Below, piece after piece: positions 18,968-30,727 of a stretch of 64,000 nucleotides of DNA. A program made the translations under genes and the position numbers. A model generated the notes under the pieces. It made no database searches. It worked only from the letters and a program-made list of their open reading frames with translations, and was not told where the DNA came from. This DNA is from JARFQW01 sp963842955 (lineage in GTDB: Bacteria > Pseudomonadota > Gammaproteobacteria > Steroidobacterales > XN24), in assembly GCA_963842955.1 (NCBI GenBank), contig CAWJIJ010000009.1, positions 310,001-374,000 of the forward strand, given 5' to 3'. The first letter of the stretch is position 1; every line of letters starts with the position of its first letter.

Positions 18968-21248
18968 ATGGGACTGTTTTGCCGCGGGCTTGCTGTCCTG
19001 GTTCTCCTGAGTCTTGTCCCGAGGACCGGAGTGCCCGCCAACCCGGAGGAAGGTCCCGGGGGTCCGGTTCTCGTAGTGACGTCGGAGGCATCGCCGTTTC
19101 GGGACGTATTACGCGGAGATTCTGCGAACCGAGGGTTTCAACCTGTTTGCGGTGGAGGATATCGGCGCGGTGACGCCGGGGCTGCTGTCGTCCTACGACG
19201 TGTTGATTTTGGCCGAGATGCCGCTGACCCCGGGCCAGGTGACCGTATTTTCCGACTGGGTGACGGCGGGCGGGCAACTGATTGCCATGGACCCGGATCA
19301 GGACCTGGCGGGCCTGCTGGGCCTGGTGCCTGCCGGAGGGCAGCTGTCCGAAGGTTACCTGCTGGTGGACGGGGCCACGCCGGTGGGTGCGGGCATTGTC
19401 AGTGAGACGATGCAGTTCCACGGCTCGGCGGGGCTGTTCAACCTGGACGGTGCGGAGAGCCTGGCGACGCTGTATTCGTCGGCGAGCAACCCGACGGTGT
19501 ACCCGGCGGTGACGCTGAACGCGGTGGGACCCAACGGTGGCCAGGCGGCGGCTTTTACCTATGACCTGGCGACCTCGATTGTGTACACGCGCCAGGGTAA
19601 CCCGGCGTGGGAGGGCCAGGACCGGGACGGGTTTCCGCCGGTGCGGTCCAACGACCTGTTTTACGGCGCCTCGGACACGGATCCGCAGCCGGACTGGGTG
19701 GACCTTTCCAAGGTATCGATTCCCCAGGCGGACGAGCAGCAACGTTTCCTGGCGAACCTGATCCTGGAGATGAACCGGCAGCGGCAGCCGCTGCCGCGGT
19801 TCTGGTACTTCCCGCGGGGCGAGCGGGCGGTGGTGGTGCTGACGGGTGACGACCACGCGGTGCTGACGCCCGGCGACGTGTTCGACCGGCTGGAAGAGCT
19901 GAGCCCGGCGGGCTGTTCCGTGGACGACTGGGAATGCCTCCGCATGTCCCTCTACGTCTTTGGAGAGACCAGGATTGGTCTACAAGAACTGAGATCATAC
20001 TCGGCAAAGGGCTTCGAAATCGGTTTGCATCTCGACACGGCCTGCCAGGACTACACGGCCTCCTCCCTCGAAGCGGCCTATCGGAATGATCTGGTGGACT
20101 TTTCGTCAAGGTATTCCGGACTTCCCGGGCCGATCAGCGGCCGCCATCATTGTGTCGTCTGGAGCGACTGGGCGACCGGGGCCAAGGCCGCTTCCCATCA
20201 TGGCATCCGCTTCGACACCAACTATTATTACTGGCCGCCGGGCTGGGTGAACGACACGCCGGGCCACTTCACAGGCTCGGCAATGCCGATGCGCTACGCG
20301 GACCTGGGCGGGACGCTGCTCGACGTCTTCCAGGCGGTGACCCAGCTCACCGACGAGTCGGGCCAGACTTATCCCTTGACCATCGACACGCTGCTGGACC
20401 GGGCGCTGGGGGCGGAGCAGCAGTTCGGCGCCTACACGGTCAACGCCCATACCGACGATTCCTTCATTCCCATCCACGAGCCTATTGTTTTCTCCGCCCT
20501 GGCGCGCGGCGTGCCGGTGGTGACCAGCCGGCAGATGCTGGAGTGGCTGGACGCGCGCAACGCCTCGTCGTTCTCGGGACTGGGGTGGGACGGTACCACG
20601 CTGGACTTCACGATCTCGGCCTCGGCGGCGGCCGGCGGCCTCCGGGTCATGATCCCGTATCGCTCGCTGGACGGCGTCCTCGTCAGCGTGGAGCGGGGCG
20701 GCGAGCCGGTGCCCTTCGAGATCACGACGATCAAGGGCCATGCCTACGGCATGGTGGAAGCGTCCAGCAGCGCCTACACGGCGGAGTACGATCCGAACGT
20801 CGATCCCGGAGACATTACGCCGCCGGTGGTGATGGCTCGCGAGCCCGCGCCAGGGGCGGTCGGCGTTGCGGCGACGATCGAGGTAAGAGCGACCTTTGAC
20901 GAGGTGCTGGATCCGGCCTCGGTTAACGGCTCGACGTTCGAGCTTCGAGATATCAATGGCGACCTGTTGCCGGCAACGGTGAGCTATGAGGCGGGCACGT
21001 TTACCGCCGTCCTGAGGCCGGTGGCGAACCTGGAACCGATGACCCGCTATACCGCGACCCTTCGCGGCGGTCCCTCGGCGCAGGGGATAACCGACATGGC
21101 GGGGAATACCCTGGCGGCCTCGCAGGCCTGGAGTTTTTCCCGCGGGCGTCCGGCGTGGATGGCATTTATCCCCTGGGTCTTCTGTCTGGTGATGACCGGT
21201 CTTGCGGCCGCCGTGGTGCCGGTCAGCGCATACAGGGATCGCAGCTAG
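18968..21248 (+). CDS. Secreted protein with ThuA/GATase-like, NodB-like and Big_5 Ig domains and a C-terminal TM helix (one frameshift)
   Basis: A signal peptide (MGLFCRGLAVLVLLSLVP) is followed by an amidotransferase/ThuA-like alpha-beta domain ('LSSYDVLILAEMPLTPGQ', 'GGQLIAMDPDQDLAG'). Next is a domain resembling NodB polysaccharide deacetylases ('VVVLTGDDHAV', 'GFEIGLHLDT', 'NYYYWPPGWVND', 'VNAHTDD'), then one Big_5 Ig module. A +1 shift at the T-run 19097-19099 breaks the frame near the N-terminus; the paralogue at 21633 reads straight through here. The end differs from the paralogue: there is no DUF4082 domain, but a single hydrophobic helix ('FIPWVFCLVMTGLAAAVV') with a short basic tail, suggesting membrane anchoring. 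Residues about 20-325 are almost identical in DNA to the next gene, while the rest is diverged. Enzymatic activity is unproven. Confidence 0.75.
19037..19939 (+). repeat. 0.9-kb direct repeat, copy 1
   Basis: This block matches 21741-22642 with about four substitutions and one single-base indel over some 900 bases, including silent positions. Identity stops abruptly at both ends inside coding sequence (at the signal-peptide end on the left and after 'GACTGGGAATGCCT' on the right). The spacing between copies is 2.7 kb. Confidence 0.95.
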
Positions 21249-21431
21249 GCAAGCCCGGACCCGTAGACGAAGGAGCAGGGCACAGGGACCAGGTGACCCC
21301 ACTGTCGATTGATCTTACAGGCCTTGGGCCAGCCTTCGCGTTATGTCGCATGGCAGCAAGATTATGTTATAACCCGCTCAAATTCCGCGGCGCGATCGAC
21401 CGTTCCGGTCCGCCTCAGATGGCCGAAAACC

Positions 21432-21445
21432 GTGATTCGAATCAC
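21432..21445. promoter_or_regulatory. Palindrome, candidate activator operator
   Basis: The sequence GTGATTCGAATCAC is a perfect 14-bp palindrome centred about 43 bases upstream of the sigma-54 -24 element. It could bind a dimeric activator such as PrsR. It is not found in the same form at the other two sigma-54 promoters, so the assignment is tentative. Confidence 0.4.
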
Positions 21446-21480
21446 ATTTTCTCGACGACCGTAAACACCCCCGCGCCGTC

Positions 21481-21496
21481 GGGTACGAAACTTGCT
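21481..21496 (+). promoter_or_regulatory. Sigma-54 (-24/-12) promoter of the giant secreted protein gene
   Basis: GGGTACGAAACTTGCT matches 14 of 16 positions of TGGCACR-N4-TTGCW when N is counted as matched, with the essential GG-N10-GC spacing. It lies on the coding strand about 135 bases before the ATG at 21633. Confidence 0.7.
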
Positions 21497-21632
21497 CCTT
21501 ATTCGCGAGAAGCGGTTCATGCCGGGCACGGCCTCAGACGCCTTCGGGTGACTTTGCTGAGGCTCCGGTTCGAACCGATGGGGTCTGTAAGCCAGGCCCG
21601 GGCCGCCAAACAATTCCAGGAGACCGCCCCCG

Positions 21633-24600
21633 ATGCAGGGAAGTGAACACCGGATGACGACTGACCTCGGGAACAGATTCTGGCGGTGGCTCACGCCGTC
21701 CCTGGCGGCGATAACCTTGCTCGCCTCCGCGGCGGTACACGCCAACCCGGAGGAAGGTCCCGGGGGTCCGGTTCTCGTAGTGACGTCGGAGGCATCGCCT
21801 TTCGGGACGTATTACGCGGAGATTCTGCGAACCGAGGGTTTCAACCTGTTTGCGGTGGAGGATATCGGCGCGGTGACACCGGCGCTGCTGTCGTCCTACG
21901 ACGTGTTGATTTTGGCCGAGATGCCGCTGACCCCGGGCCAGGTGACCGTATTCTCCGACTGGGTGACGGCGGGCGGTCAACTGATTGCCATGGACCCGGA
22001 TCAGGACCTGGCGGGCCTGCTGGGCCTGGTGCCTGCCGGAGGGCAGCTGTCCGAAGGTTACCTGCTGGTGGACGGGGCCACGCCGGTGGGTGCGGGCATT
22101 GTCAGTGAGACGATGCAGTTCCACGGCTCGGCGGGGCTGTTCAACCTGGACGGTGCGGAGAGCCTGGCGACGCTGTATTCGTCGGCGAGCAACCCGACGG
22201 TGTACCCGGCGGTGACGCTGAACGCGGTGGGACCCAACGGTGGCCAGGCGGCGGCTTTTACCTATGACCTGGCGACCTCGATTGTGTACACGCGCCAGGG
22301 TAACCCGGCGTGGGAGGGCCAGGACCGGGACGGGTTTCCGCCGGTGCGGTCCAACGACCTGTTTTACGGCGCCTCGGACACGGATCCGCAGCCGGACTGG
22401 GTGGACCTTTCCAAGGTATCGATTCCCCAGGCGGACGAGCAGCAACGTTTCCTGGCGAACCTGATCCTGGAGATGAACCGGCAGCGGCAGCCGCTGCCGC
22501 GGTTCTGGTACTTCCCGCGGGGCGAGCGGGCGGTGGTGGTGCTGACGGGTGACGACCACGCGGTGCTGACGCCCGGCGACGTGTTCGACCGGCTGGAAGA
22601 GCTGAGCCCGGCGGGCTGTTCCGTGGACGACTGGGAATGCCTGCGCATGTCCCTGTACGTCTACCCGTCCACCAACCTGACGAACGCCGAGGCGGCCGCC
22701 TACGTGGCCAACGGGTTCGAGGTGGGATCCCACGTCAATACCGGCTGCGCCGATTTCGACGCGGAATCCCTGAACAATAATTTCGCCACCGATCTGGGAA
22801 ATTTTGCCGGCACCTATCCCAGCGTGCCGGCCCCGGTATCCAACCGCTACCACTGTATCGCCTGGAGCGACTGGGCCACGGGCGCCAAGGGCGCATTCGA
22901 CTACGGCATTCGCTTCGACACCAACTATTACTACTGGCCGCCGGGCTGGGTGAACGACACGCCGGGTTTCTTCACCGGGTCGGCCATGCCCATGCGCTTT
23001 GCCGACCTGGACGGCACGATCATTGACGTGTTCCAGGCCGCCACACAGATGACCGACGAGTCCGGCCAGAGTTATCCCTTCACGATCGATACGCTGCTGG
23101 ACCGGGCGCTCGGGGCGGAGCAGTATTTCGGCGCCTTTACGGTCAACGCCCACACCGACGGCATTTTCCCGGCCATTCAGGAGGCCATCGCGCAGTCGGC
23201 GCTGGCGCGGGACGTGCCGGTGGTCACCAGCCGGCAGATGCTGGAATGGGTGGACGGGCGCAATGCGTCGTCCTTCGAAGCGCTGGGCTGGGACGGCACG
23301 GCCCTGAGCTTCACGGTGGCGGCGGCGACCGCAGCCCGCGGCCTGGAAGTGATGATCCCGTTCCGCTCGATCGACGGCGTTCTGGTCAGCGTTGATCGAG
23401 ATGGCCAGGATCTCCCGTTCCAGGTGGCCACGGTCAAGGGTGTCGCTTACGCGATGGTACCCGCCGGGAGTGGTACTTACACCGCCGTTTATGATCCGGA
23501 CGCCGATCCGGGAGACATCGACGCACCGGTTATCACGGACCGCACGCCGGCGCAGGGAGCGACGGGCGTCGACGCCAACGTCGTGGTGACGGCGACCTTC
23601 AACGAGGCCCTGGACCCGGCGACCGTCAATGGGTCGACGTTCCAGCTACGCGATGCCGGCGGCACTCCGGTGCCGGCTTCGGTGACCTACGACGCCGGCA
23701 CGTTCACCACGACGCTGACGCCGTCTACGGCGTTGGAACTCGGCGTCCAGTACACGGCTACCCTGCGCGGCGGCCTTGCGGATCCGCGTATCACCGACCT
23801 CGCCGGCAATGCGCTGGCGGGCAATTCGTCATGGACCTTCACGACCGTCGCGGGGGCCTGTCCCTGCACGGTCTGGGACGATACCGTCGTGCCGGGCACT
23901 CCGTCCCAGAACGACCCCAACGGCGTCGAGCTTGGCGTTAAGTTCCGGCCCACGGTCAACGGCTTCATCACGGGCATTCGCTTCTACAAGGGACCGCTCA
24001 ACACCGGGACCCATGTGGGCAATCTCTGGTCGTTCAACGGCAACCTGCTGGCCCGGGCGACATTCACCAATGAAACGGCCACCGGTTGGCAGACCGTCAC
24101 CTTCGATGCGCCGGTTCCGGTCACCGCCGGCACGCGATACGTGGCCTCTTACTACGCGCCCAACGGCGGTTACGCCGGCGACCAGAATTTCTTCTCCGGC
24201 AACGCCGTTGTGAGCGGTCCCCTGGTCCTGCTCGAGGACGGCGTCGCCGGCGGTAATGGCGTCTACAATTACGGCCCCGCGACGTCCTTCCCGGCCAGCA
24301 CCTTCCAGGCCACGAACTACTGGGTGGACGTGGTCTTCACCAACGACGTCGGACCGGACACGACGCCGCCCGAGGTCGTAGCGCAGAGCCCGGTTCCCGG
24401 CGCCACCGATGTGCCCACCGGTACGGTGGTCTCGGCGGTCTTCAACGAACCCATGGACCCGGCGTCCATCAACAGCTCGACCTTCGAGCTTCGCGACAAC
24501 AATGCCGTCCTGGTCCCTGCGGCGGTGACCTATGATCGCGGTATCGCGCACCGCAACTCTGACCCCCTCGGCACCGCTGGATTCACTGGCCAACTATTCC

Positions 24601-27600
24601 GTTACTCTGAAGGGTAACGGTGCGGCCGATGCCGTGACCGACGCGGCAGGGAACGCCCTCGCCAACAGTGTCGGCTGGTTGTTCAGCACCGATGCGCCGG
24701 ACACCACACCGCCGTCCGTGACCAGCCGGCAGCCGGCGCCGGGTTCATCTGATGTTGAGCTTGCCGCGACTGTGGCGGCCACCTTCGACGAACCGTTGGA
24801 TCCTGCCACGGTGGGGCCGGATACCTTCCAGCTGCTGGATGCGGGCAACAATCCGGTCCCGGCCACGGTGGTCTATACGGTGCCACCCGCCGGGCCTTGT
24901 TGACCCCGGCGACGGCTCTCGATCCGTCTACGACGTACACGGCGATTCTGCGTGGTGGCGGTTCCGGTAGCGTCATCACCGACCTTTCCGGCAATGCCCT
25001 TGCGTCGGACGTCACCTGGTCGTTCACTACCCGAGACCCCAATGGATGTCCCTGCAGCATATGGGACGATGCGACCATTCCAACGGTTCTCTCGGATGCG
25101 GACACGGCGGCGGTTGAACTGGGATTGAAATTCCAGTCCAGCGTCGACGGTTTCATCACGGGCGTGCGGTTCTACAAGGGTCCGCAGAACACCGGCACCC
25201 ATGTGGGCCGCCTGTGGGCGGTGGACGGAACGCCTCTGGCGGAGGTTACGTTCACCAACGAGACGGCTTCCGGCTGGCAGCAGGCGCTTTTTGCGGAGCC
25301 CGTCGCGGTCACCGCCGGCACCACCTACGTCGTGTCCTACCTGGCGCCTAACGGCCGTTATTCCGCGGACAGCAATTCTTCGCGAATCGGGCGTGGACAG
25401 CGGACCGCTGCGTGCGCCTGCAGAACGGCGAGAACGGTGGCAACGGCGTCTATCAATACGGAGTGGGCGGCGGCTTCCCCGACCAGACGTTCCTTGCCAC
25501 GAATTACTGGGTGGACGTGGTCTTCTACGGATAGTGCCCGCCAGCGACGTCACGCCGCCCTCCGTGGTGGGCCAGACGCCGGCTGCGGGTGCCGTTGGCA
25601 TAGCTCCGGATACGGTTATCTCGGCGACGTTCAGCGAAGCGCTGGAGCCGGCGAGCATCTCGGGTCTCACCTTCGAACTCGTGGATTCCAATAATGTGCC
25701 GATCCCGGCCGCGGTTGCCTACGACCCGGCGACATTCACCGCCACGCTGACGCCTTCCGCGCAGCTGAGTCTTGCGTCGGCCTATACCGCCACGCTGCGT
25801 GGCGGGGAGACCGAGCCGACCATCCGCGATCTCGCCGGCAATGCGCTGCCGGCGAATGTCGCCTGGACCTTTACGACACTGGCGCCCGACGTCACGCCGC
25901 CGACCGTGACGGGCCGGGCGCCGTCCGACGGCGCTATCGACGTGCCCACGAATGCATCTGTACTGGCTACCTTCAGCGAGGCCATGGACCCGGCGACCCT
26001 GGATGCCACAACCTTCGAACTGCGGGACGAGGGAGGCGCGCTTGTTCCCGCCGCCATCAGCTATACGGCGGGCAACCTGACGGCATCTCTTGTGCCGGTG
26101 GATCCCCTGGCCACGGGCATTACGTTTACCGTGACGCTGCGGGGCGGAGTGACCGACCCACGGGTCAAGGACCTGGCCGGCAATGCGCTTACAGCGGACG
26201 AGGTGTGGTTCTTCCGCACGGTCGATACGGCGGACACAACGCCTCCCGAGGTCGTGGCGCGTGATCCCGCGCCGGGCGCCGCCGATGTGCCCGTGGATGC
26301 CGTGGTAACGGCAACGTTCGACGAGGATCTGGACCCGGACTCCGTGGATTCCGTGACCTTCGAACTGCTCAATGCGGGCAACCCGCTCGCCGCCACGGTC
26401 ACCTACGACGCCCAGACGCGGACTGCCACGCTGACGCCGGTGGCGGCGCTGCCCGCGGGTACGCAACTGAGGGCGCGGCTTCGCGGCGGCGCGAGTGACC
26501 CCCGCATCAAGGACCTCGCCGGCAATCCGCTGGCGGCCAATGTGGGCTGGAATTTCACTACCGGTGCGTTGCCCGCGGGGTGTCTGGCCAATCCCATCAC
26601 TCAGGAGAACTGCCTGCCGGGTAATTCGCCGAGCGAGTGGGAGGTCAACGGCATCGGCGATCCGAGCATTCAGGGTTTCGCGACCGATATCAGCGTCAAC
26701 CGCGGCGAAGCCGTCGATTTCAAGGTGGATACGGATGCGGCCGCTTATCGGTTCGACATCTATCGTCTCGGCTACTACTCCGGTCTCGGGGCGAGAAAGG
26801 TTGCGACAGTGCTGCCCACGGCAATTTTGCCCCAGGATCAGCCCGCCTGCCTGCGCGACGATCCCACGGGGCTCGTCGACTGCGGCAACTGGGGGACGTC
26901 CGGATCATGGAGCGTTCCGCAGGATGCCGTTTCCGGCGTCTACATCGCCCGTCTCGTCCGGGAGGACACCGGCGGTGCAAGCCATATCATTTTCGTCGTT
27001 CGCGACGACAGCAGCGACGCCGATCTGCTCTTCCAGACCGCGGATACGACCTGGCAGGCCTACAACGACTACGGAGGCAATAGCCTGTACACGGGTTCGC
27101 CGGTGGGCCGGGCCTACAAGGTGAGCTACAACCGGCCCTTCTCTACCCGGGAAGTGGACGGCGGCCAGGACTGGCTGTTCAACGCCGAGTACCCGATGAT
27201 CCGCTGGCTGGAGGCGAACGGCTACGACGTGGCCTACTTCACCGGCGTGGACACCGATCGGCGGGGAGCCCAGATTCAGAATCACCGGGCCTTCCTGTCC
27301 GTGGGGCACGACGAGTACTGGTCAGCGGCCCAGCGGGCGAACGTCGAGGCGGCAAGGGATGCCGGCGTCCATCTTGCCTTCTTCAGCGGTAACGAGATTT
27401 TCTGGAAAACGCGCTGGGAGAACGGCATCGATTCCGCCGGCGATCCCTACCGGACCCTGGTCTGTTACAAGGAGACCTCGGCCAACGCCAAGATTGACCC
27501 GGATCCGGCCTGGACGGGAACCTGGCGGGATCCGAGATTCAGCCCGCCTTCTGACGGCGGACGGCCGGAGAACGAGCTCACAGGTCAATTGTTCGCCGTC

Positions 27601-30052
27601 AACGACGGGCCCGGCGGTACCGAGTCCATTATCGTCCCGGCCGCCGACGGACGCCTGCGGTTCTGGCGCAACACCGACATTGCCACGCTGCCGGCAGGCG
27701 CCTCGGCCACCTTGCCCTTTGGCGTGCTGGGCTACGAGTGGAACATCGATCCCGACAACGGGTTCCGTCCGGCGGGCCTGATCCGGATGTCGTCCACGAC
27801 GCTGGACGGCGTGCAGTTGCTGCAGAACTTCGGCGATGCCTATGCGCCGGGAACGGCAACTCACACGCTGACGATGTACAAGGCGCCCAGCGGGGCTATC
27901 GTGTTCGGCGCCGGGACCATCCAGTGGTCCTGGGGGCTCGACGACCAGCATGATCGCGCCGGCACGCCGACCGATCCGCGGATGCAGCAGGCGACTGTCA
28001 ATCTCTTCGCGGATATGAACGTGCAGCCGGCAACCTTGCAGAACGGCCTTCTGGCGGCCTCGCCGTCGTCGGACGGCCAGGCACCCACGGCCGTGATCGG
28101 GTTCCCGACCGACGGATCGAGTGTTCCCCTGGCCACCGCCCTGACCGTCACCGGCACTGCTACGGATGCGGGGGGCGGTGTCGTGGGCGCGGTCGAGGTC
28201 TCGGTGGACGGCGGGTCCTCATGGGAGCGGGCCGATGGCCGCGAGAGCTGGTCGTACACGTTTACGCCCAGTCTCCTGGGTGCGCTGAATATCCGGGTGC
28301 GGGCGGCTGACGATAGCGGCAATCTCCAGGTCCCGGGAACGGGCGTGACTGTCACAGTGGATGCCGGTGGACTTGATGACTGCCCCTGCAGCGTGTGGGA
28401 CGACGCCACGATACCGACAGTTACTTCATCGAGTGATCCCGGCAGCGTTGAACTCGGTGTCAAGTTCCGGACGTTGACGGACGGTTTTGTGACCGGCGTG
28501 CGTTTTTACAAGGGCACCGGGAACAACGGTACTCATATCGGCAATCTCTGGGCGCAGGACGGCACCTTGCTGGGTCGCGCCACGTTTACCAACGAGACGG
28601 GATCGGGCTGGCAAACAGTGCTGTTCGACAATCCGGTGGCGGTAACCGCCGGGAATGTCTACGTCGCGTCCTACTTCGCGCCCAATGGCGGTTATGCCAT
28701 CGACGTGAACTTCTTCGCCGGTGGCGGCGTTGGCAACGGGCCAATCGAGCTGCTGGGCGACGGTGAGGCGGGAGGCAACGGCGTCTACAGCTTACGGCGG
28801 CAGCACTTCGTTCCCGAGCCAGACCTACCAGTCGTCCAATTACTGGGTGGACGTTGTCTTTGCGGAAACCGTGGGTCCCGACGAGACACCGCCGACGGTC
28901 GTGGGGCGTAGCCCAGCTCCGGGAGCCAGTGAGGTGTCTACAGCCACTTCGGTGACTGCGACATTCGACGAAGACCTGGATGCATCCACCGTGGACGAGA
29001 CCACGTTCCTCCTCCAGGACGGTGCCAGCCAGGCAGTGGCCGTCGGCGTCACCTACGACGCCGCTACACGCACGGCCGTTCTCGTGCCGGATGACGTGCT
29101 GCAGCCCACATCGAACTACACGGCTGTCGTTGTAGGCGGTCCGGGGGGCGTGGCGGACGTTGCCGGGAATCCGCTGGCCGCTGACGTGGCGTGGACCTTC
29201 ACGACCGAAGGGCTGGATACCACACCTCCGGCGGTCACCGGGCAGAATCCCGCGCCCGGGGCATCTGACGTCACCCTGGTCGCGGCGGTGAGCGCCGTGT
29301 TTGACGAGCCGATCGATCCGGCCTCGGTGAACAGCAGCACGTTCGAGCTTCGGGATGCCGGTGGCAGCCTGGTTTCGGCGGACGTGACCTACCTTGCCGG
29401 GACTCGAACTGCAGTTCTGACGCCCCTGGCGGCTCTTCTGCCGTCCTCAAGTTATACCGCAACATTGCGCGGCGGCGTGGCGGGTTCCAGCATTGCCGAC
29501 ATCGCCGGGAATCCGCTGGCTGCCGATGTCACCTGGCCGTTTACCACCCGCGATCCCAGCGGTTGCCCGTGCAGCGTATGGGACGATGCGACCATTCCCA
29601 CTAACCCGTCAGAGAACGATCCCAGTTCGGTCGAACTGGGTATGAAGTTCGAAGTGGCCGCGAACGGGTTCATCAACGGCGTCCGTTTCTACAAGGGCGC
29701 GGGGAACACGGGCACCCATGTGGGCCGCCTGTGGACGCTGGGCGGCACGCTGCTGGCCGAGGTAACGTTCACCAACGAAACCGCGACCGGATGGCAGGAA
29801 GCGGCTTTCGCCGATCCGGTGGCCGTCTCGGCCGGGACGATTTACGTGGTCTCCTACTATGCGCCCAACGGCGGTTATGCCGGTGACAACGGGTTCTTTG
29901 CAGGATCCGGGGTCAGTAACGGCCCGCTTCGGGCGCTGCAGAACGGCGAGAACGGGGGCAACGGCGTCTACGTCTATGGTGCGGGCGGCGGCTTCCCCAA
30001 TCAGACCTGGCAGTCCTCCAACTACTGGGTTGACGTGGTCTTCACGGAGTAG
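21633..30052 (+). CDS. Giant multidomain secreted protein: ThuA/GATase-like, NodB-like, DMFA2-like, eight Big_5 and four DUF4082 domains (several frameshifts)
   Basis: Reconstructed length is about 2,800 residues. Approximate order: signal peptide (to 'AAVHA'); ThuA/GATase-like (21760-22470); NodB-like (22500-23280, 'LTGDDHAV', 'EVGSHVNTGC', 'NAHTDG'); Big_5; DUF4082 (23855-24340); two Big_5; DUF4082 (25045-25535); three Big_5; a domain like the C-terminal part of dimethylformamidase beta subunit (26575-28030, 'RLGYYSGLGAR', 'LSVGHDEYWS', 'AFFSGNEIFWKTRW'); an Ig domain; DUF4082 (28380-28865); two Big_5; and a terminal DUF4082 ending in 'SNYWVDVVFTE'. Frame breaks lie near 24535, 24881, 25374-25425, 25520-25545 and 28792, always within modules that align perfectly once one base is added or dropped. 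The start at ATG 21633 follows AGGAG. It has no PEP-CTERM tail. A matrix or surface role is inferred; substrate unknown. Confidence 0.75.
21741..22642 (+). repeat. 0.9-kb direct repeat, copy 2
   Basis: Second copy of the 19037-19939 block, about 99.5% identical at the DNA level, encoding the N-terminal ThuA/GATase-like domain and the start of the NodB-like domain. This copy keeps the frame open where copy 1 has an extra base. Confidence 0.95.
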
Positions 30053-30070
30053 GCACAGAGGGTCACAACG

Positions 30071-30727
30071 GTGCAGGGAAGCTCCCGACAGACTGGATCA
30101 ATGATTCAGCAGGTGGCGAGAGTCGACGGCTGCAGGCGTATCGCGTTGCTTGTGGGCGTGCTGGTTACGGCATGCGCCTTGCCATCCGCCGCCAGCGCGC
30201 TGCCCGCCCAGGAGCGAGTGCGGATCATCGATCCGCCTCGTGCAATCGGTGATTTTGAGTTGACCGACCAGCAGGGGCGCCCGTTCCGGTTCGAGACCCT
30301 GACGGGACGCCCGGTGCTCGTGGTGTTCGGGTTCACGAGCTGCCCCGACATTTGCCCGACGATTCTCGGGAACCTGAAAATGCTGGCCGCAGACCACGCC
30401 GACGCACTGGAAGACACAGCGGTCGTGTTCATCAGCGTGGATGGGGCCAGGGATACGCCAGAGAAACTGAATGCCTTCCTGGGCCACTACTCCGATCAAT
30501 TCATCGGCCTCGTCGGCGACTCCAACGTCGTCCAGCGCGTGGCGTCGAAGTTCCGTGCCGTGTTTTATCCGGAGCGGCCGGATCCCTCGACGGGTCACTA
30601 CAACGTGGCCCACTCAGTGCAGGTGTTCGCGGTGGATCGGCAGGGAAGGCTGCGGGCCGAGTATCACAACGCCTCGCTGGCGGCGATGGCGACGGTGACT
30701 GCCGCACTGGCCGCGGAGTCGCCCTGA
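30071..30727 (+). CDS. SCO1/SenC-family copper chaperone (thioredoxin fold)
   Basis: This protein of about 218 residues has an N-terminal hydrophobic signal containing a lipobox-like 'LVTAC'. A SCO domain follows with the copper-binding 'CPDIC' in 'GFTSCPDICPTILGN' and the distal His in 'NVAHSVQVF'. The family delivers copper to the CuA site of cytochrome oxidase or to other periplasmic copper proteins, and can act as a thiol reductase. No cytochrome oxidase gene is nearby. The next gene encodes a predicted copper radical oxidase, so supplying copper to that enzyme is a reasonable inference. GTG 30071 follows GAGGG; ATG 30101 is an alternative with a weaker site. It begins only 18 bases after the giant secreted protein ends, so it is probably co-transcribed with it. 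Confidence 0.9.
   Translation: MQGSSRQTGSMIQQVARVDGCRRIALLVGVLVTACALPSAASALPAQERVRIIDPPRAIGDFELTDQQGRPFRFETLTGRPVLVVFGFTSCPDICPTILGNLKMLAADHADALEDTAVVFISVDGARDTPEKLNAFLGHYSDQFIGLVGDSNVVQRVASKFRAVFYPERPDPSTGHYNVAHSVQVFAVDRQGRLRAEYHNASLAAMATVTAALAAESP

Larger units (their letters stand above)
21249..21632 (+). other. 384-bp intergenic region with a regulatory cluster
   Basis: No gene is evident. The region contains a 14-bp perfect palindrome (21432-21445) and a sigma-54-type promoter (21481-21496), and ends with the AGGAGA ribosome site of the gene at 21633. A moderately AT-rich stretch (21360-21375) lies upstream. Confidence 0.6.

Noticed and set aside
19037..22642. Duplication carried by an insertion sequence or integron
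   Set aside because: No inverted terminal repeats, transposase or target-site duplications flank the two copies; the borders lie inside homologous coding sequence.
21534..23153. A 539-codon minus-strand open frame, with a near-identical partial copy at 18945-19856
   Set aside because: Both are shadows of the duplicated plus-strand coding block; the repeat explains their similarity.
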